Part shown: piece after piece, positions 43,949 through 52,148 of the stretch | Layout of the letters: every line of letters begins with the position of its first letter | Numbering within the stretch: the first letter of the stretch is position 1 | DNA from: Sorangium aterium | GTDB taxonomy: Bacteria; Myxococcota_A; Polyangia; Polyangiales; Polyangiaceae | Assembly: GCF_028368935.1 (NCBI RefSeq) | Contig: NZ_JAQNDK010000005.1 | Coordinates: 1,171,001 to 1,235,000 of the forward strand | Length of the DNA: 64,000 bases | Direction: 5' to 3' | The notes under the pieces: model-generated | The model's input: the letters and a program-made list of their open reading frames with translations, nothing else | Told to the model about the DNA's origin: nothing | Database searches by the model: none | Position numbers and translations under genes: made by a program

Positions 43949-44142
43949 GCGCCTCGCCGCGCAGCTCAGGCCCGCGAGCTCCGCGCGCTCCGCTGCGACG
44001 CTCAGGGATAGCTGCCCTCGCCGGGTGCGACAAGTGCATATGCACGGAGTGTAAACTTGCGCCGTGAGCATCCAGAGACGCTGTTTTCGACGTTTCTGGC
44101 ACGGCGTGTGTCGCGAAGTGGATTGCCGCTCGCTGCAGCGCG

Positions 44143-44598
44143 TTATCCGAACCGAACGTGCTGCGGCCTTGTCACATCGCAGACGACACCGTGGTACTTG
44201 AGGAGCCCTTCGTCGAGCGTCACCACGGTCGCATCCGCGCGGCGGGCGGCCCACAGATACACGAGGTCGGTCGCGTTGGCGAAGGGCCTGCGGCCGCGCA
44301 TGCGCCTCGTCAGCTGGGCGAGGAACTCCGTGATGGCGCCCGCGTCCTCGGGCGCGACAAGCTCGATCGCGAGGCCTCCCAGCGGGCTCGTGGCCGCGGG
44401 CGCGGCCCGCCGCGACACCGCGAGCCGTTGCTCGGCGACGTACACCTCGAGCCATAGCTCGGGCGGCGCGAGCACGCGCGCCGCGCCCGCGGCCAAGGCG
44501 GCGCGGGCGCGCTCGAGAAAGGCGAGCGCGTCCGCGTGCCCGGGCTCTGCGGGCTTCATCGAGGCGATGGCGACGGAGCTATCGAGAACGATCCGCAT
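44143..44598 (-). CDS. PIN-domain ribonuclease (VapC-like)
   Basis: Protein of 151 aa with PIN-fold acidic residues: MRIVLDSSVAIASM (first Asp), PPELWLEVYVAE (Glu), and FANATDLVYLWAARRADATV followed by VTLDEGL (last Asp pair). These proteins are usually the toxin half of VapBC modules that cut tRNA or mRNA. No antitoxin-sized open frame with a DNA-binding motif lies directly upstream on the minus strand (44599-44835), so it is either solitary or the partner has been lost. The 194 bases downstream-side gap to the MopE gene contains no gene. Confidence 0.8.
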   Translation of the reverse strand: MRIVLDSSVAIASMKPAEPGHADALAFLERARAALAAGAARVLAPPELWLEVYVAEQRLAVSRRAAPAATSPLGGLAIELVAPEDAGAITEFLAQLTRRMRGRRPFANATDLVYLWAARRADATVVTLDEGLLKYHGVVCDVTRPQHVRFG

Positions 44599-44835
44599 GA
44601 GGCCTCATCGGTAGGGACGCACCCCCGCACCGCTCCAGATCTGGCCGGCAGGCCGGTGGTTTGGTGACATCGAGACCCGGTATCCAGGACCGCGGCCAGA
44701 TGGAAAGTCGACCGGCGGCGAGGGCCGAGGCCGCATGCCTGACGGCAGGACGATGGCACACGCTGGCACGGCGGGCTCGCTCGGCGGCCGAAACGACGTG
44801 TGTTCGCCCGGTACATGCCTTGCTTGTCGCCGTCC

Positions 44836-46230
44836 ATGCGAAACTTCCTGCTTCGAATCCTGGTCGCGTCCCAGTGGGGCGCGAGCCTCGCGCTGGTGTC
44901 GGGCTGCGGCACGCATGTCGAGTCCGGCCCTAGCTCCAGCGCGCCTGAAGGCGCGGCGTCGGGGGCGAGCTCGAGCTCGACGGGAGGCGCGGCATCGGGG
45001 GTGAGCTCCAGCTCGAGCTCGACGGGAGGCGTGACATCGGGGGCCGGCGGAGGTGGCGAAGTCGATCCTCCCGACGCCTCGGCGCCGCTCGACCCTTATC
45101 CGGATCCGACCTGCGTTGGACCGTTTCACGATGGTGGCTATTACGGCCAGTGCTGTTACGAGGTGCACTGCACGGCGCCGGTCGGCGGCGCCTGCCCTGC
45201 GGCCACCGAGGCTGCGCCGCACCTCGACGACCTGCCGCCCGGCTCGGGGACATGCACGTGCAGCGCCGAGGGAGAGGGCGCGGCCGGGTGGATCCAGGGC
45301 CCCTACGCGAACCGAACCGCGTCGGATCCGGCGAGCTGCTGCTACCTCGTCGGCTCCATCTCCTGTGAAGGGCGCCCTCTCCTCGTCCGGGGCGAGCCCC
45401 GCGTCGCGCCGCTCGCGCACGCCCCGAGCGCGTGGTCGCAGACCGACGTGCGGCGCTTCGAGCGCGCGCTCGCCGACACCGACCTGAGCGAGCTCGCGCC
45501 CGCGGAGCGCCGCGAGCTCGCCCGGCGCTGGGCCGAGCGCGGTCAGAACGAGCACGCCTCGGTCGCCTCCTTCGGCCGCTTCGCGCTCGCGCTGATGGCG
45601 CAGGGCGCCCCGCCCCAGCTGCTCGAAGCGGCGCACCGCGCGGCGCTCGACGAGGTGCGGCACGCGCGCCTCGCGCTCGCGATCGCGTCGGCGTACGCGG
45701 GGGAGCCGGTGGGCGTCGGCCCGCTGCCCCTGCACGGCGCGCTCGACGACCTCGGCTCGCTCGAGGCCCTCACCCTGGCGACCGTCGTGGAGGGCTGCGT
45801 CGGAGAGACCCTCTCGGCCATCGAGGCGGAGATCGCGGCGCAGGCGGCGCGGCCGCCGGCGGTGCGCATGGCGCTCCAGGCGATCGCGCGCGACGAGGCG
45901 CGCCACGCAGAGCTCGCATGGGCGTTCGTCCGCTGGGCCGTCACGACGGGCGGCGCGCGCCTTCGAGAGCGCGTCGCCGGGGCCTTCTCGCGCGCGCTCG
46001 ACCAGGTGGGCGCCGGAGCGCCGGGCATCGCAGACAGCGATCTCCCGCCCTCCCACGGGTTCCTCGCCGCCGACGAGCTCCACCGGCTGCGGCAGCAGGC
46101 CGTGGCCGACGTGCTCCGCCCCGCCGCCGCCGCGCTCGTCGACGAGCGTGGTTCATCCGCCGGACGAGAGTTCAGCGGCGCTCGCGGGAACGCCGTGCTG
46201 CGCGGCGGCGCGACGTACCTGTCGACCTGA
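44836..46230 (+). CDS. Ferritin-like di-iron lipoprotein (paralogue 2)
   Basis: Exported lipoprotein of 464 aa. ATG 44836 gives a compact signal peptide with lipobox LVSGC (Cys about 22); an earlier in-frame start at 44800 would add residues before the signal. A Ser/Gly/Ala linker built of near-repeats (GAASGASSSSTGG) follows. Then comes a Cys-rich region (QCCYEVHC, SCCYLVGSISCEGRPLLVRG) and a ferritin-like helical domain with QNEHASVASFGRFALAL, AALDEVRHARLAL, VVEGCVGETLSAIE and IARDEARHAELAW. The same architecture occurs at 27644. The two are distant paralogues; both carry a CCY motif not seen in ordinary ferritins. Confidence 0.8.
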   Translation: MRNFLLRILVASQWGASLALVSGCGTHVESGPSSSAPEGAASGASSSSTGGAASGVSSSSSSTGGVTSGAGGGGEVDPPDASAPLDPYPDPTCVGPFHDGGYYGQCCYEVHCTAPVGGACPAATEAAPHLDDLPPGSGTCTCSAEGEGAAGWIQGPYANRTASDPASCCYLVGSISCEGRPLLVRGEPRVAPLAHAPSAWSQTDVRRFERALADTDLSELAPAERRELARRWAERGQNEHASVASFGRFALALMAQGAPPQLLEAAHRAALDEVRHARLALAIASAYAGEPVGVGPLPLHGALDDLGSLEALTLATVVEGCVGETLSAIEAEIAAQAARPPAVRMALQAIARDEARHAELAWAFVRWAVTTGGARLRERVAGAFSRALDQVGAGAPGIADSDLPPSHGFLAADELHRLRQQAVADVLRPAAAALVDERGSSAGREFSGARGNAVLRGGATYLST

Positions 46231-46393
46231 GCTCTCGCCGGGCAAACGCCGTTCTCGTGGGGGCCGCGCCGGGCCCGACCTCGCGGACGCCGGCGCGCTG
46301 CCGAGACGGCGCGCCTGCGACGACCTGGATCATGGAGCGCAGTCAAGCCCTGGGCACGATCTTGCTTGGCGCGTCGCGACGAGGTGGAACGAC

Positions 46394-46951
46394 ATGGCTA
46401 CTCTCTCGACGTCTGCATGGGTGCTGCATGAGCTCGGTCTGGCCGCGGGGTTCGGCGGCCCCCTCTTCGGTCGGCTGGCGTTGCGCCAGGCGGTCAAGGA
46501 TATCCATTCCGAGGCCGAGCGGGGCAAGGTGCTCGCTGACGCCTGGCAGCGGTACAACCTCGTCAATGCGATCTCGCTCGGCACCGCCGCGGCCACCTGG
46601 TTCATCGGGCGGACGGTGATCTCGGGGCGATCGATCGACCGTGAGACCCGCGATCTCGTGCGCTTGAAGGACATCCTCCTGGGCGCGACGCTCGCCACGA
46701 GCGTCGCCAGCATGATGGGCGGACAGCAGATGCGCGAGGAGGCGCCCGACGGCGGGGCGCCCCTCCTCAAGGAAGACGAAGCGCCGGGGCCGCGCTGGCC
46801 CGCGAGGGCCACGGCGCGGCAGCGGCTCCTCGGCGTCATGGGGCCGCTCAACATCGCCCTCACGGCGGGCGTGATCGGCGTGACCACGGTCCTCGCCATG
46901 AAGTCCGGTCGTTCGGCGAAGTGGAGCCTCCTCTCCCGCCTTCTGCCTTGA
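46394..46951 (+). CDS. Small integral membrane protein
   Basis: Protein of 185 aa that I do not recognise. Hydrophobic segments appear at about 10-25 (VLHELGLAAGFGGPLFG), 53-68 (NAISLGTAAATWFIG), 88-102 (ILLGATLATSVASM) and 150-168 (NIALTAGVIGVTTVLAM), so three or four membrane spans are likely. The loop between them is charged (DGGAPLLKEDEAPGPRW). ATG 46394 has GAGG upstream at good spacing. It could belong to a DUF-type inner-membrane family; no catalytic motif is seen. Confidence 0.65.
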   Translation: MATLSTSAWVLHELGLAAGFGGPLFGRLALRQAVKDIHSEAERGKVLADAWQRYNLVNAISLGTAAATWFIGRTVISGRSIDRETRDLVRLKDILLGATLATSVASMMGGQQMREEAPDGGAPLLKEDEAPGPRWPARATARQRLLGVMGPLNIALTAGVIGVTTVLAMKSGRSAKWSLLSRLLP

Positions 46952-47070
46952 TCTGCGCCCTCCCGGGAGCGGTCGCCGGAGCGAGCCGGCGCGCCGCCCA
47001 GGCGGCCGCCTACTGGCGCCCACCTGGGCCGCGCCGGCGCGCAGCGTCGCTCTCGTGATACGGTGGGCCG

Positions 47071-47382
47071 ATGAAGGTAATGACAATGATGGTGCTCGCC
47101 CTCGTCGCCCTGGGCTGCAGCGACGAGCACGGCGAGGAGGAGGGTTGCCCTGAGCTCTGCGAGCAAGCCGTGGAGTGCCCGGGGGACGCCACGACGGAGC
47201 AGAGCTGCCTCGCGATGTGCAGCGCCGATACGGAGGCCGCCGAGGAGGCTGGTTGTCACGACGCCTGGGATTCGTACCTCGAGTGTCGCAACCACGCCGA
47301 GGACAACTGCGATCCCGCGAAGTACGACGAGGAGTGCAGCATCCAGAAGGAGTCGCTGAACAGCTGCCTCGACCGCAGCTGA
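47071..47382 (+). CDS. Small Cys-rich lipoprotein
   Basis: Exported lipoprotein of 103 aa. A signal peptide (MKVMTMMVLALVALGC) ends at lipid Cys 16. The mature part has nine more Cys (for example CPELCEQAVECPGDATTEQSC and CHDAWDSYLECRNHAEDNC), in spacing that suggests four or more disulfides. It ends ESLNSCLDRS. Many such small Cys-rich lipoproteins occur in myxobacteria without known function. It is convergent with the peroxidase gene. Confidence 0.75.
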   Translation: MKVMTMMVLALVALGCSDEHGEEEGCPELCEQAVECPGDATTEQSCLAMCSADTEAAEEAGCHDAWDSYLECRNHAEDNCDPAKYDEECSIQKESLNSCLDRS

Positions 47383-47397
47383 TCCGAGGTGCCGGCG

Positions 47398-47419
47398 GGC
47401 GCTCGACCGGGGGAGCGCC
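47398..47419. terminator. Candidate bidirectional hairpin
   Basis: A 7-bp perfect stem (GGCGCTC / GAGCGCC) with an 8-base loop lies between two convergent stops. No T tract. Confidence 0.3.
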
Positions 47420-47436
47420 GCCTGCCCGGCCCGCGG

Positions 47437-48834
47437 CTACTCGAAGCGGTGGACCTCGCGCCCGCTCGGGAGCTCCTCCGGGATGAGCGCCGCGAGCCGC
47501 TTCGGCGTGGCGCGCGGGTCGAGCAGCGCTTCTCCCACGAAGGCGCAGAGCCAGCTGATCTCCTCCTCCGTGAGGTCGATCGGCTGCTCCAGCAGCGGGT
47601 CGACGGCGGCGAGGACCGGGGCGAGCGGGCCCATCTGGCCCCGCAGATCGCGGTCGAGGCGCTTGTTCGTGTACTCCGTGGCCGACGTGTAGACGTCGAG
47701 GTGGTGGCGGATGGCGCCTTCCAGCGACGTGAACGAGCCGTTGTGGAAGAACGTGGGCTGGAGGGCGACGTTGCGCAGCGGCGACGTCCTGAACTTGTAC
47801 CGATCGGCCGGATCGCCCGTGACCTGCTCCAGGCCGAAGTCCTCATCGGCGTTCGGGCCGTCGAAGACCACGTTCGAGTGCGCCGGATCGTCGGTCGGCG
47901 CGATCTGCGGCACGCCGATCGCGTGCTGCTGGAAGTCGCTGAACATCTCGTTCGACTCCCCCGACACCGCGTGGCACCTGACGCACCCCGCCTCGCCGAA
48001 GAAGAGCAGCGCGCCGCGCTTCTGCTCCAGCGTCATCGCGTTCCGGCGGCCGCGGGCGAACCTGTCGATGGGCGCGTCGGCGAACGTGAGCGACATCTCG
48101 AACTCGGCGATGGCGGCCGCGATCATCTCGTAGGTGATGTCGTCCCCTCGCTTCACCGCCCGGAAGCTCTTGGCGAACCGCTTGCGGTACGCCTTCACGT
48201 CGTTCACGCGCTCCGTGACCTCCTCGCGCACGACGTCGTGCGACTGCGGCGCCTCGTACCCGGTCATCTCGGTGACCTCGGTCGGCGGGATGAACGCCTG
48301 GGCGTTGAGCAGGTGCGGCAGGGAAGAGAGCGACGTCCCCTCCGGCGCGGTGAACGAGAACCCCTGGCTGTTGTCGAAGGGGTCGCCGGACACGGCGAAG
48401 AACCGAGAGTTCCACATCAGCGTGGGATAGAAGGCCGTGTTGATGATGGTGGGGGCACGGCGCTGGTTGCGCGGCCCTGTGCGGTGCGGCCCGACGACGC
48501 CGTTGTTGTCGATGCCGATGGCGATCGACTGCGTGTCGGCGAAGCCCGCAGTCGGCGCGTGGCACCCTGAGCACGAGTTGTCGTCGTTCAGGCCGAGGAG
48601 GCTGTCGAAGAACAGGTCACGCCCGAGCTTCGCGAGCTTCTTGTCGAGCTTCCGCCCGAGCCGCGACTCCAGCGTCGACTCGATCTCTCCGGTGAAGCCG
48701 TGCCGCGCGAGGACCTTGGCGAGCCGCTCATCGACGGAAGGGCCCTTGGCGCGCGCAGGTCGCGCCAGGACGAGCGTGAGGACGAGAAAGGCCGTCAGGG
48801 CGGCGAGCGCGCGCCCGAGGGATCGCAGGGTCAT
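47437..48834 (-). CDS. Di-heme cytochrome c peroxidase (MauG/CCP family)
   Basis: Periplasmic enzyme of 465 aa. ATG 48834 has GGAGG just before it and opens a signal peptide (ALAALTAFLVLTLVLA) ending near ARA. First heme site CSGCHAPTAGFAD with GLNDDNSCSGCH; second heme site CVRCHAVSGESNEMF. Typical flanks are GKKLDKKLAKLGRDLFFD-like start and FRTSPLRNVALQPTFFHNG with the MauG/CCP F-P-L-R-N element. The C terminus has LTEEEISWLCAFVGEALLDP. Reduces peroxide using electrons from a small cytochrome, or oxidises another substrate in MauG-like members. Function beyond peroxidase class is not determined. Confidence 0.92.
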   Translation of the reverse strand: MTLRSLGRALAALTAFLVLTLVLARPARAKGPSVDERLAKVLARHGFTGEIESTLESRLGRKLDKKLAKLGRDLFFDSLLGLNDDNSCSGCHAPTAGFADTQSIAIGIDNNGVVGPHRTGPRNQRRAPTIINTAFYPTLMWNSRFFAVSGDPFDNSQGFSFTAPEGTSLSSLPHLLNAQAFIPPTEVTEMTGYEAPQSHDVVREEVTERVNDVKAYRKRFAKSFRAVKRGDDITYEMIAAAIAEFEMSLTFADAPIDRFARGRRNAMTLEQKRGALLFFGEAGCVRCHAVSGESNEMFSDFQQHAIGVPQIAPTDDPAHSNVVFDGPNADEDFGLEQVTGDPADRYKFRTSPLRNVALQPTFFHNGSFTSLEGAIRHHLDVYTSATEYTNKRLDRDLRGQMGPLAPVLAAVDPLLEQPIDLTEEEISWLCAFVGEALLDPRATPKRLAALIPEELPSGREVHRFE

Positions 48835-49320
48835 GGTGCCTCCGGCTCCCCCGGCGGGGGAGGCGCACATCGGGGTGCGCGCTTGAGATCAACCAGTCCT
48901 GCTCAGATCCTGATCGAGCGGCTGTGAATCGGATGATGGGAATCTAAACTCGCGAGCTTCCGGCCGGCAAGACAAATTAGATAAATATTCCATGATTCAA
49001 AGGGCTTACTGCGTGTCCTTGCGTGTCCCGCCGTGTTCTTGCGTATCCCCCGGTATTCTTGCGTGTCCTCGCGTGTTCTTGCGTATACCCGCGTATCCCC
49101 CCGTGTTCTTGCGTGTCCTCGCGTGTCCCCGCGTGTTCTTGCGTATACGGCGGTCCGTTCATCGCATTATCTGCGGTTGTCGCGCCTACATTCGGCGGTC
49201 GCGCCGCGCCGCGCCGCGCGTGGCGTCGTTGTAGGTGCGTGGCCGGCGCTCCGCGGCGGTGCGGCGCCCGCGCCCAGCGCGCCTCCGAGGTCGCGTGGCA
49301 CTCATGCTTTGTGGGGCGCG
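48835..49320. other. Gene-free region containing a 10-bp tandem array
   Basis: 486 bases between the divergent peroxidase and pseudokinase-kinase genes. The first part (48900-49000) is AT-rich for this genome, with GATAAATATTCCATGATT near 48979. Then comes the 10-bp array at 49011-49150, then GC-rich sequence up to the kinase start. Open frames through the array are made by its periodicity and are not supported as genes. Confidence 0.6.
49011..49150. repeat. 14 x 10-bp degenerate tandem repeat
   Basis: Fourteen consecutive 10-base units of pattern (G/C)CG(T/G)(G/A)T(C/T)C(T/C)(T/C), in perfect register with no spacers. Frequent forms are GCGTGTTCTT, GCGTGTCCTC and GCGTATCCCC, which themselves recur in higher-order order. 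It lies about 170 bases upstream of the pseudokinase-kinase start. Confidence 0.9.
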
Positions 49321-52143
49321 ATGGGCCGTCGTATGCTTGAGGACATGGGCCGGACAGCACCTCTGGCGGATCCGACGGCGCTCGTGGGGGGCGCGCTCAC
49401 CGGCGGATATCGGATCGTCCGCGTCCTCTCCGCGCAGGGCTTCGGTGTCGTGTTCGAGGCCAGGGGCCCCTCGGGTCGCCGCGTCGCGCTGAAGGTCTTG
49501 CGGCCCGACGTCGTCACCGAGGACACGCTCTCACGGCTCACCCGCGAGGCGAGCGTCACCGCGAAGCTCGACAACGCGCATGTCGTCCCGATCGTCGACG
49601 CCGGCCACGACCTCGAGCGCGATCTCGCCTACCTCGTGATGCCGCTGCTCGACGGGACCGACGCCGCCGCCCTGCTCGCCGAGACGGGGCCGCTCGCGCC
49701 CGAGGTCGCCGTGCGGATCGCGCTCCAGGCCGCCGCGGGGCTCTCGGCGGGGCACGCCGCGGGCCTCGTCTACCGCGACGTGCGGCCGCCGCGCATCTTC
49801 CTGGAGCACCTCGCGAGCGGAGAGATCCTCGTCCGCGTCTTTGGCTTCGGGCTCTCGAAGGGCTGTGACACGGCCACCTCCGCCCCCGGCAAGGCGGCGA
49901 GGAGCACCGGTCCTCTGCGCGAGGAGTCGGGGCCGCGGGACCGCTCCGCGGACGTGCGGGGCGACGTGTTCGGCCTCGCGGCGACGCTCTATGAGATGCT
50001 CTGCGGCGTCTCGCCGTGGGCCGAGCTCGACGTCACGGCGGACACCGCCGAGCTCGGCCCGGCGGACACGGCGGCGGACGCGCCGGCGCCGTCCCTGGCG
50101 CAGTTCCCGTCGATCCAGGACCGCGCCCCGTGGATCGAGGCGCGCCTCGCGACCGCGCTCTCGCTCGCGCTGCACAGCGACGTGGACCGGCGCTACCCGT
50201 CGATCGAGGCGTTCGCCGAGGCGCTGCGCGCCGCGTCCGGCAGCGAGGAGCGCATCACCATCGACATGCTGACGCCGCTCGATCCCGAGCTGCGCGAGGC
50301 CGTCGCCGAGCGCGCCGGCGCCGAGATCGATCCGCTGGTCGGCCGCGAGCTCGGCGGCCGGTACGCGGTGCGCCGGCTGATCGGGCGCGGCGGGATGGGC
50401 GCCGTCTACGACGCGGAGTCGCCCGAAGGGCGGCGGGTGGCGGCCAAGGTCATCTTCAAGAGCGCCGTCGGGCAGGACGACCACGCCGTGCGCCGCTTCA
50501 TCCGCGAGGCGCGCGCGGTGACCGCGATCCAGAGCCCGCACGTGGTCAAGACGTTCGAGCTCGGCATGGACCTCACGCTCGCGACGCCGTTCATCGTCAT
50601 GGAGCTCCTGCACGGCGTGGACCTCGCCAAGCTCCTCAGGATGCGCGGGCCGCTGGAGCCGGAGCCCGTCGTGCGCGTGTTCATCCAGGCCGCGCGCGGG
50701 CTCGCGGCGGCGCACGCCGAGGGGATCGTGCACCGGGACATCAAGCCGGCGAACCTCTTCCTGCACGCGCCGTTCGAGGGCGCGGCCCAGCGCCCGTCGA
50801 CCTCGATCGCCCCGCCGTCCACCCGGCGCGGGCCGCTCGCGTCGGCGCCGCCGTCCACCCGGCGCGGCCCGCTCGCGTCGGCGCCGCCGTCCACCCAGCG
50901 CGGCTCGCTCGCCGCGGGGCCGCCGTCGGTCCGGCGCTCGTCCGGCTCGGTCCGACCGCCGCCGTCGGGCCGGCGCCCGTCCGGATCCATCCGCCCGCCG
51001 TCGTCGAGCGATCGCAGGATCGTGGTCAAGGTGTGCGATTTCGGCATCGCGAAGCGCACGGGGGATGGCGTCTCGCACGAGCTCACGCGCGCCGGCGGCG
51101 TGCTCGGGTCGCCCATCTACATGTCTCCCGAGCAGGCGAAGATGGCGAAGGACGTCGATCATCGCTCCGACATCTGGAGCCTCTCGGTCTCGCTCTACCA
51201 GGCGCTCTGCGGGAGCTGCCCCTGGGATCCCGACGCCTCGCTCGCCGAGCTCCTGCTCGCGATCTGCACCGAGCGCGTGCCGCCGCTCTCCGGGGCCGCG
51301 CCGTGGGTCTCCCCGGCGCTCGCGGCCGTCGTGCACCGCGGCCTCCAGCGGGATCCTGCGGAGCGCTGGCAGAGCATGGAGGAGCTCATCGCCGCGCTCG
51401 AGCCGCACGCGGAGGGCTCCGGCGCCGTCACGCTGGAGCAGCTGCGGGGCATCGACCCCGAGCGGCGCGCCGGCGCCACCCCGATCTCCGCGCTGCGCGA
51501 GGAGTCCAGGCTCTCGCGATCGGTCGAGGGGGACGAGCGCTCCATCGGCGGCAGCTCCTTCACCGCGGTGAACGCGCCTTCCGGCGCGACACGGCGGCGC
51601 TTCGTCGGGGCGGCGGTCACGGTGGCCGCCCTGGCCGCGCTCGGCGGCGGCCTCGCGCTGCGCGCCTCGACGGGCGACGATCGGGGCGCGTCGCCAGCCG
51701 CGCCGAGCGAGCCCGCGCTGCCCGTCGCGGCTGCGCCTGCGCCTGCGCCGGCGCCGGCGTCCTTCACCGCCGTCGTGACGCTCCCGAAGGATGCGACGGC
51801 GCGGGTCAACGGCGCGGCGCGCCCGGTGAGCGATGGCCGGCTCGACCTGACGGGCAACGCCGGCGACACGTTCGAGATCGAGGTGACCCGCGGCGAAGCG
51901 ACCACGAAGGGGACGGTGTTCATGCTGAGCGACGGCACGGTCCGCCCCGATCGCATCGATCTCCAGCCGCCCGCGCCGGCCTCTGCGTCGGTCGCGGCCT
52001 CCGAGCCTGCCCCGCGCCGTGACAGGAAGACCCGCGCCCCGCGCGGCGCTCTTCCCGTGGGGGACCCTGCCACGCCCTCCGCCACGGGGGCGCCTATGGC
52101 TCCGCCGGCTCCGACCGCGGTGGTGCCGGTCGACCGGTGGTGA
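49321..52143 (+). CDS. Tandem pseudokinase-Ser/Thr kinase with membrane anchor
   Basis: Signalling protein of 940 aa. The first kinase-like domain starts at about 29 (YRIVRVLSAQGFGVVFEA, VALKVL). Its catalytic loop is YRDVRPPRIFL in place of HRDxKxxN, and the metal motif is GFG in place of DFG (VFGFGLSKG), so it should be inactive. The second domain at about 348-690 is complete: YAVRRLIGRGGMGAVYDA, VAAKV, VHRDIKPANLF (about 470), VCDFGIAKR (about 572) and GSPIYMSPEQ. Between its HRD loop and DFG sits a 75-residue repeat insertion. One membrane span (about 760-782) precedes a small extracytoplasmic beta domain. Start 49321 is preferred; ATGs at 49333 and 49345 are alternatives. The next gene starts 5 bases after the stop. 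Confidence 0.85.
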   Translation: MGRRMLEDMGRTAPLADPTALVGGALTGGYRIVRVLSAQGFGVVFEARGPSGRRVALKVLRPDVVTEDTLSRLTREASVTAKLDNAHVVPIVDAGHDLERDLAYLVMPLLDGTDAAALLAETGPLAPEVAVRIALQAAAGLSAGHAAGLVYRDVRPPRIFLEHLASGEILVRVFGFGLSKGCDTATSAPGKAARSTGPLREESGPRDRSADVRGDVFGLAATLYEMLCGVSPWAELDVTADTAELGPADTAADAPAPSLAQFPSIQDRAPWIEARLATALSLALHSDVDRRYPSIEAFAEALRAASGSEERITIDMLTPLDPELREAVAERAGAEIDPLVGRELGGRYAVRRLIGRGGMGAVYDAESPEGRRVAAKVIFKSAVGQDDHAVRRFIREARAVTAIQSPHVVKTFELGMDLTLATPFIVMELLHGVDLAKLLRMRGPLEPEPVVRVFIQAARGLAAAHAEGIVHRDIKPANLFLHAPFEGAAQRPSTSIAPPSTRRGPLASAPPSTRRGPLASAPPSTQRGSLAAGPPSVRRSSGSVRPPPSGRRPSGSIRPPSSSDRRIVVKVCDFGIAKRTGDGVSHELTRAGGVLGSPIYMSPEQAKMAKDVDHRSDIWSLSVSLYQALCGSCPWDPDASLAELLLAICTERVPPLSGAAPWVSPALAAVVHRGLQRDPAERWQSMEELIAALEPHAEGSGAVTLEQLRGIDPERRAGATPISALREESRLSRSVEGDERSIGGSSFTAVNAPSGATRRRFVGAAVTVAALAALGGGLALRASTGDDRGASPAAPSEPALPVAAAPAPAPAPASFTAVVTLPKDATARVNGAARPVSDGRLDLTGNAGDTFEIEVTRGEATTKGTVFMLSDGTVRPDRIDLQPPAPASASVAASEPAPRRDRKTRAPRGALPVGDPATPSATGAPMAPPAPTAVVPVDRW
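50812..50919 (+). repeat. 3 x 36-bp in-frame repeat in kinase catalytic region
   Basis: Three 36-base units encode PPSTRRGPLASA (third copy diverged), followed by more degenerate P-S-x-R-R units up to about 51010. The array lies between the HRD and DFG motifs of the active kinase domain. Confidence 0.88.
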
Positions 52144-52148
52144 GACCG

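Noticed and set aside
49011..49150. CRISPR array
   Set aside because: Units are 10 bases with no spacers and no cas genes are present.
49033..49320. N-terminal extension of the kinase through the 10-bp array
   Set aside because: Residues there are only a translation of the array; kinase-like sequence begins after 49321.
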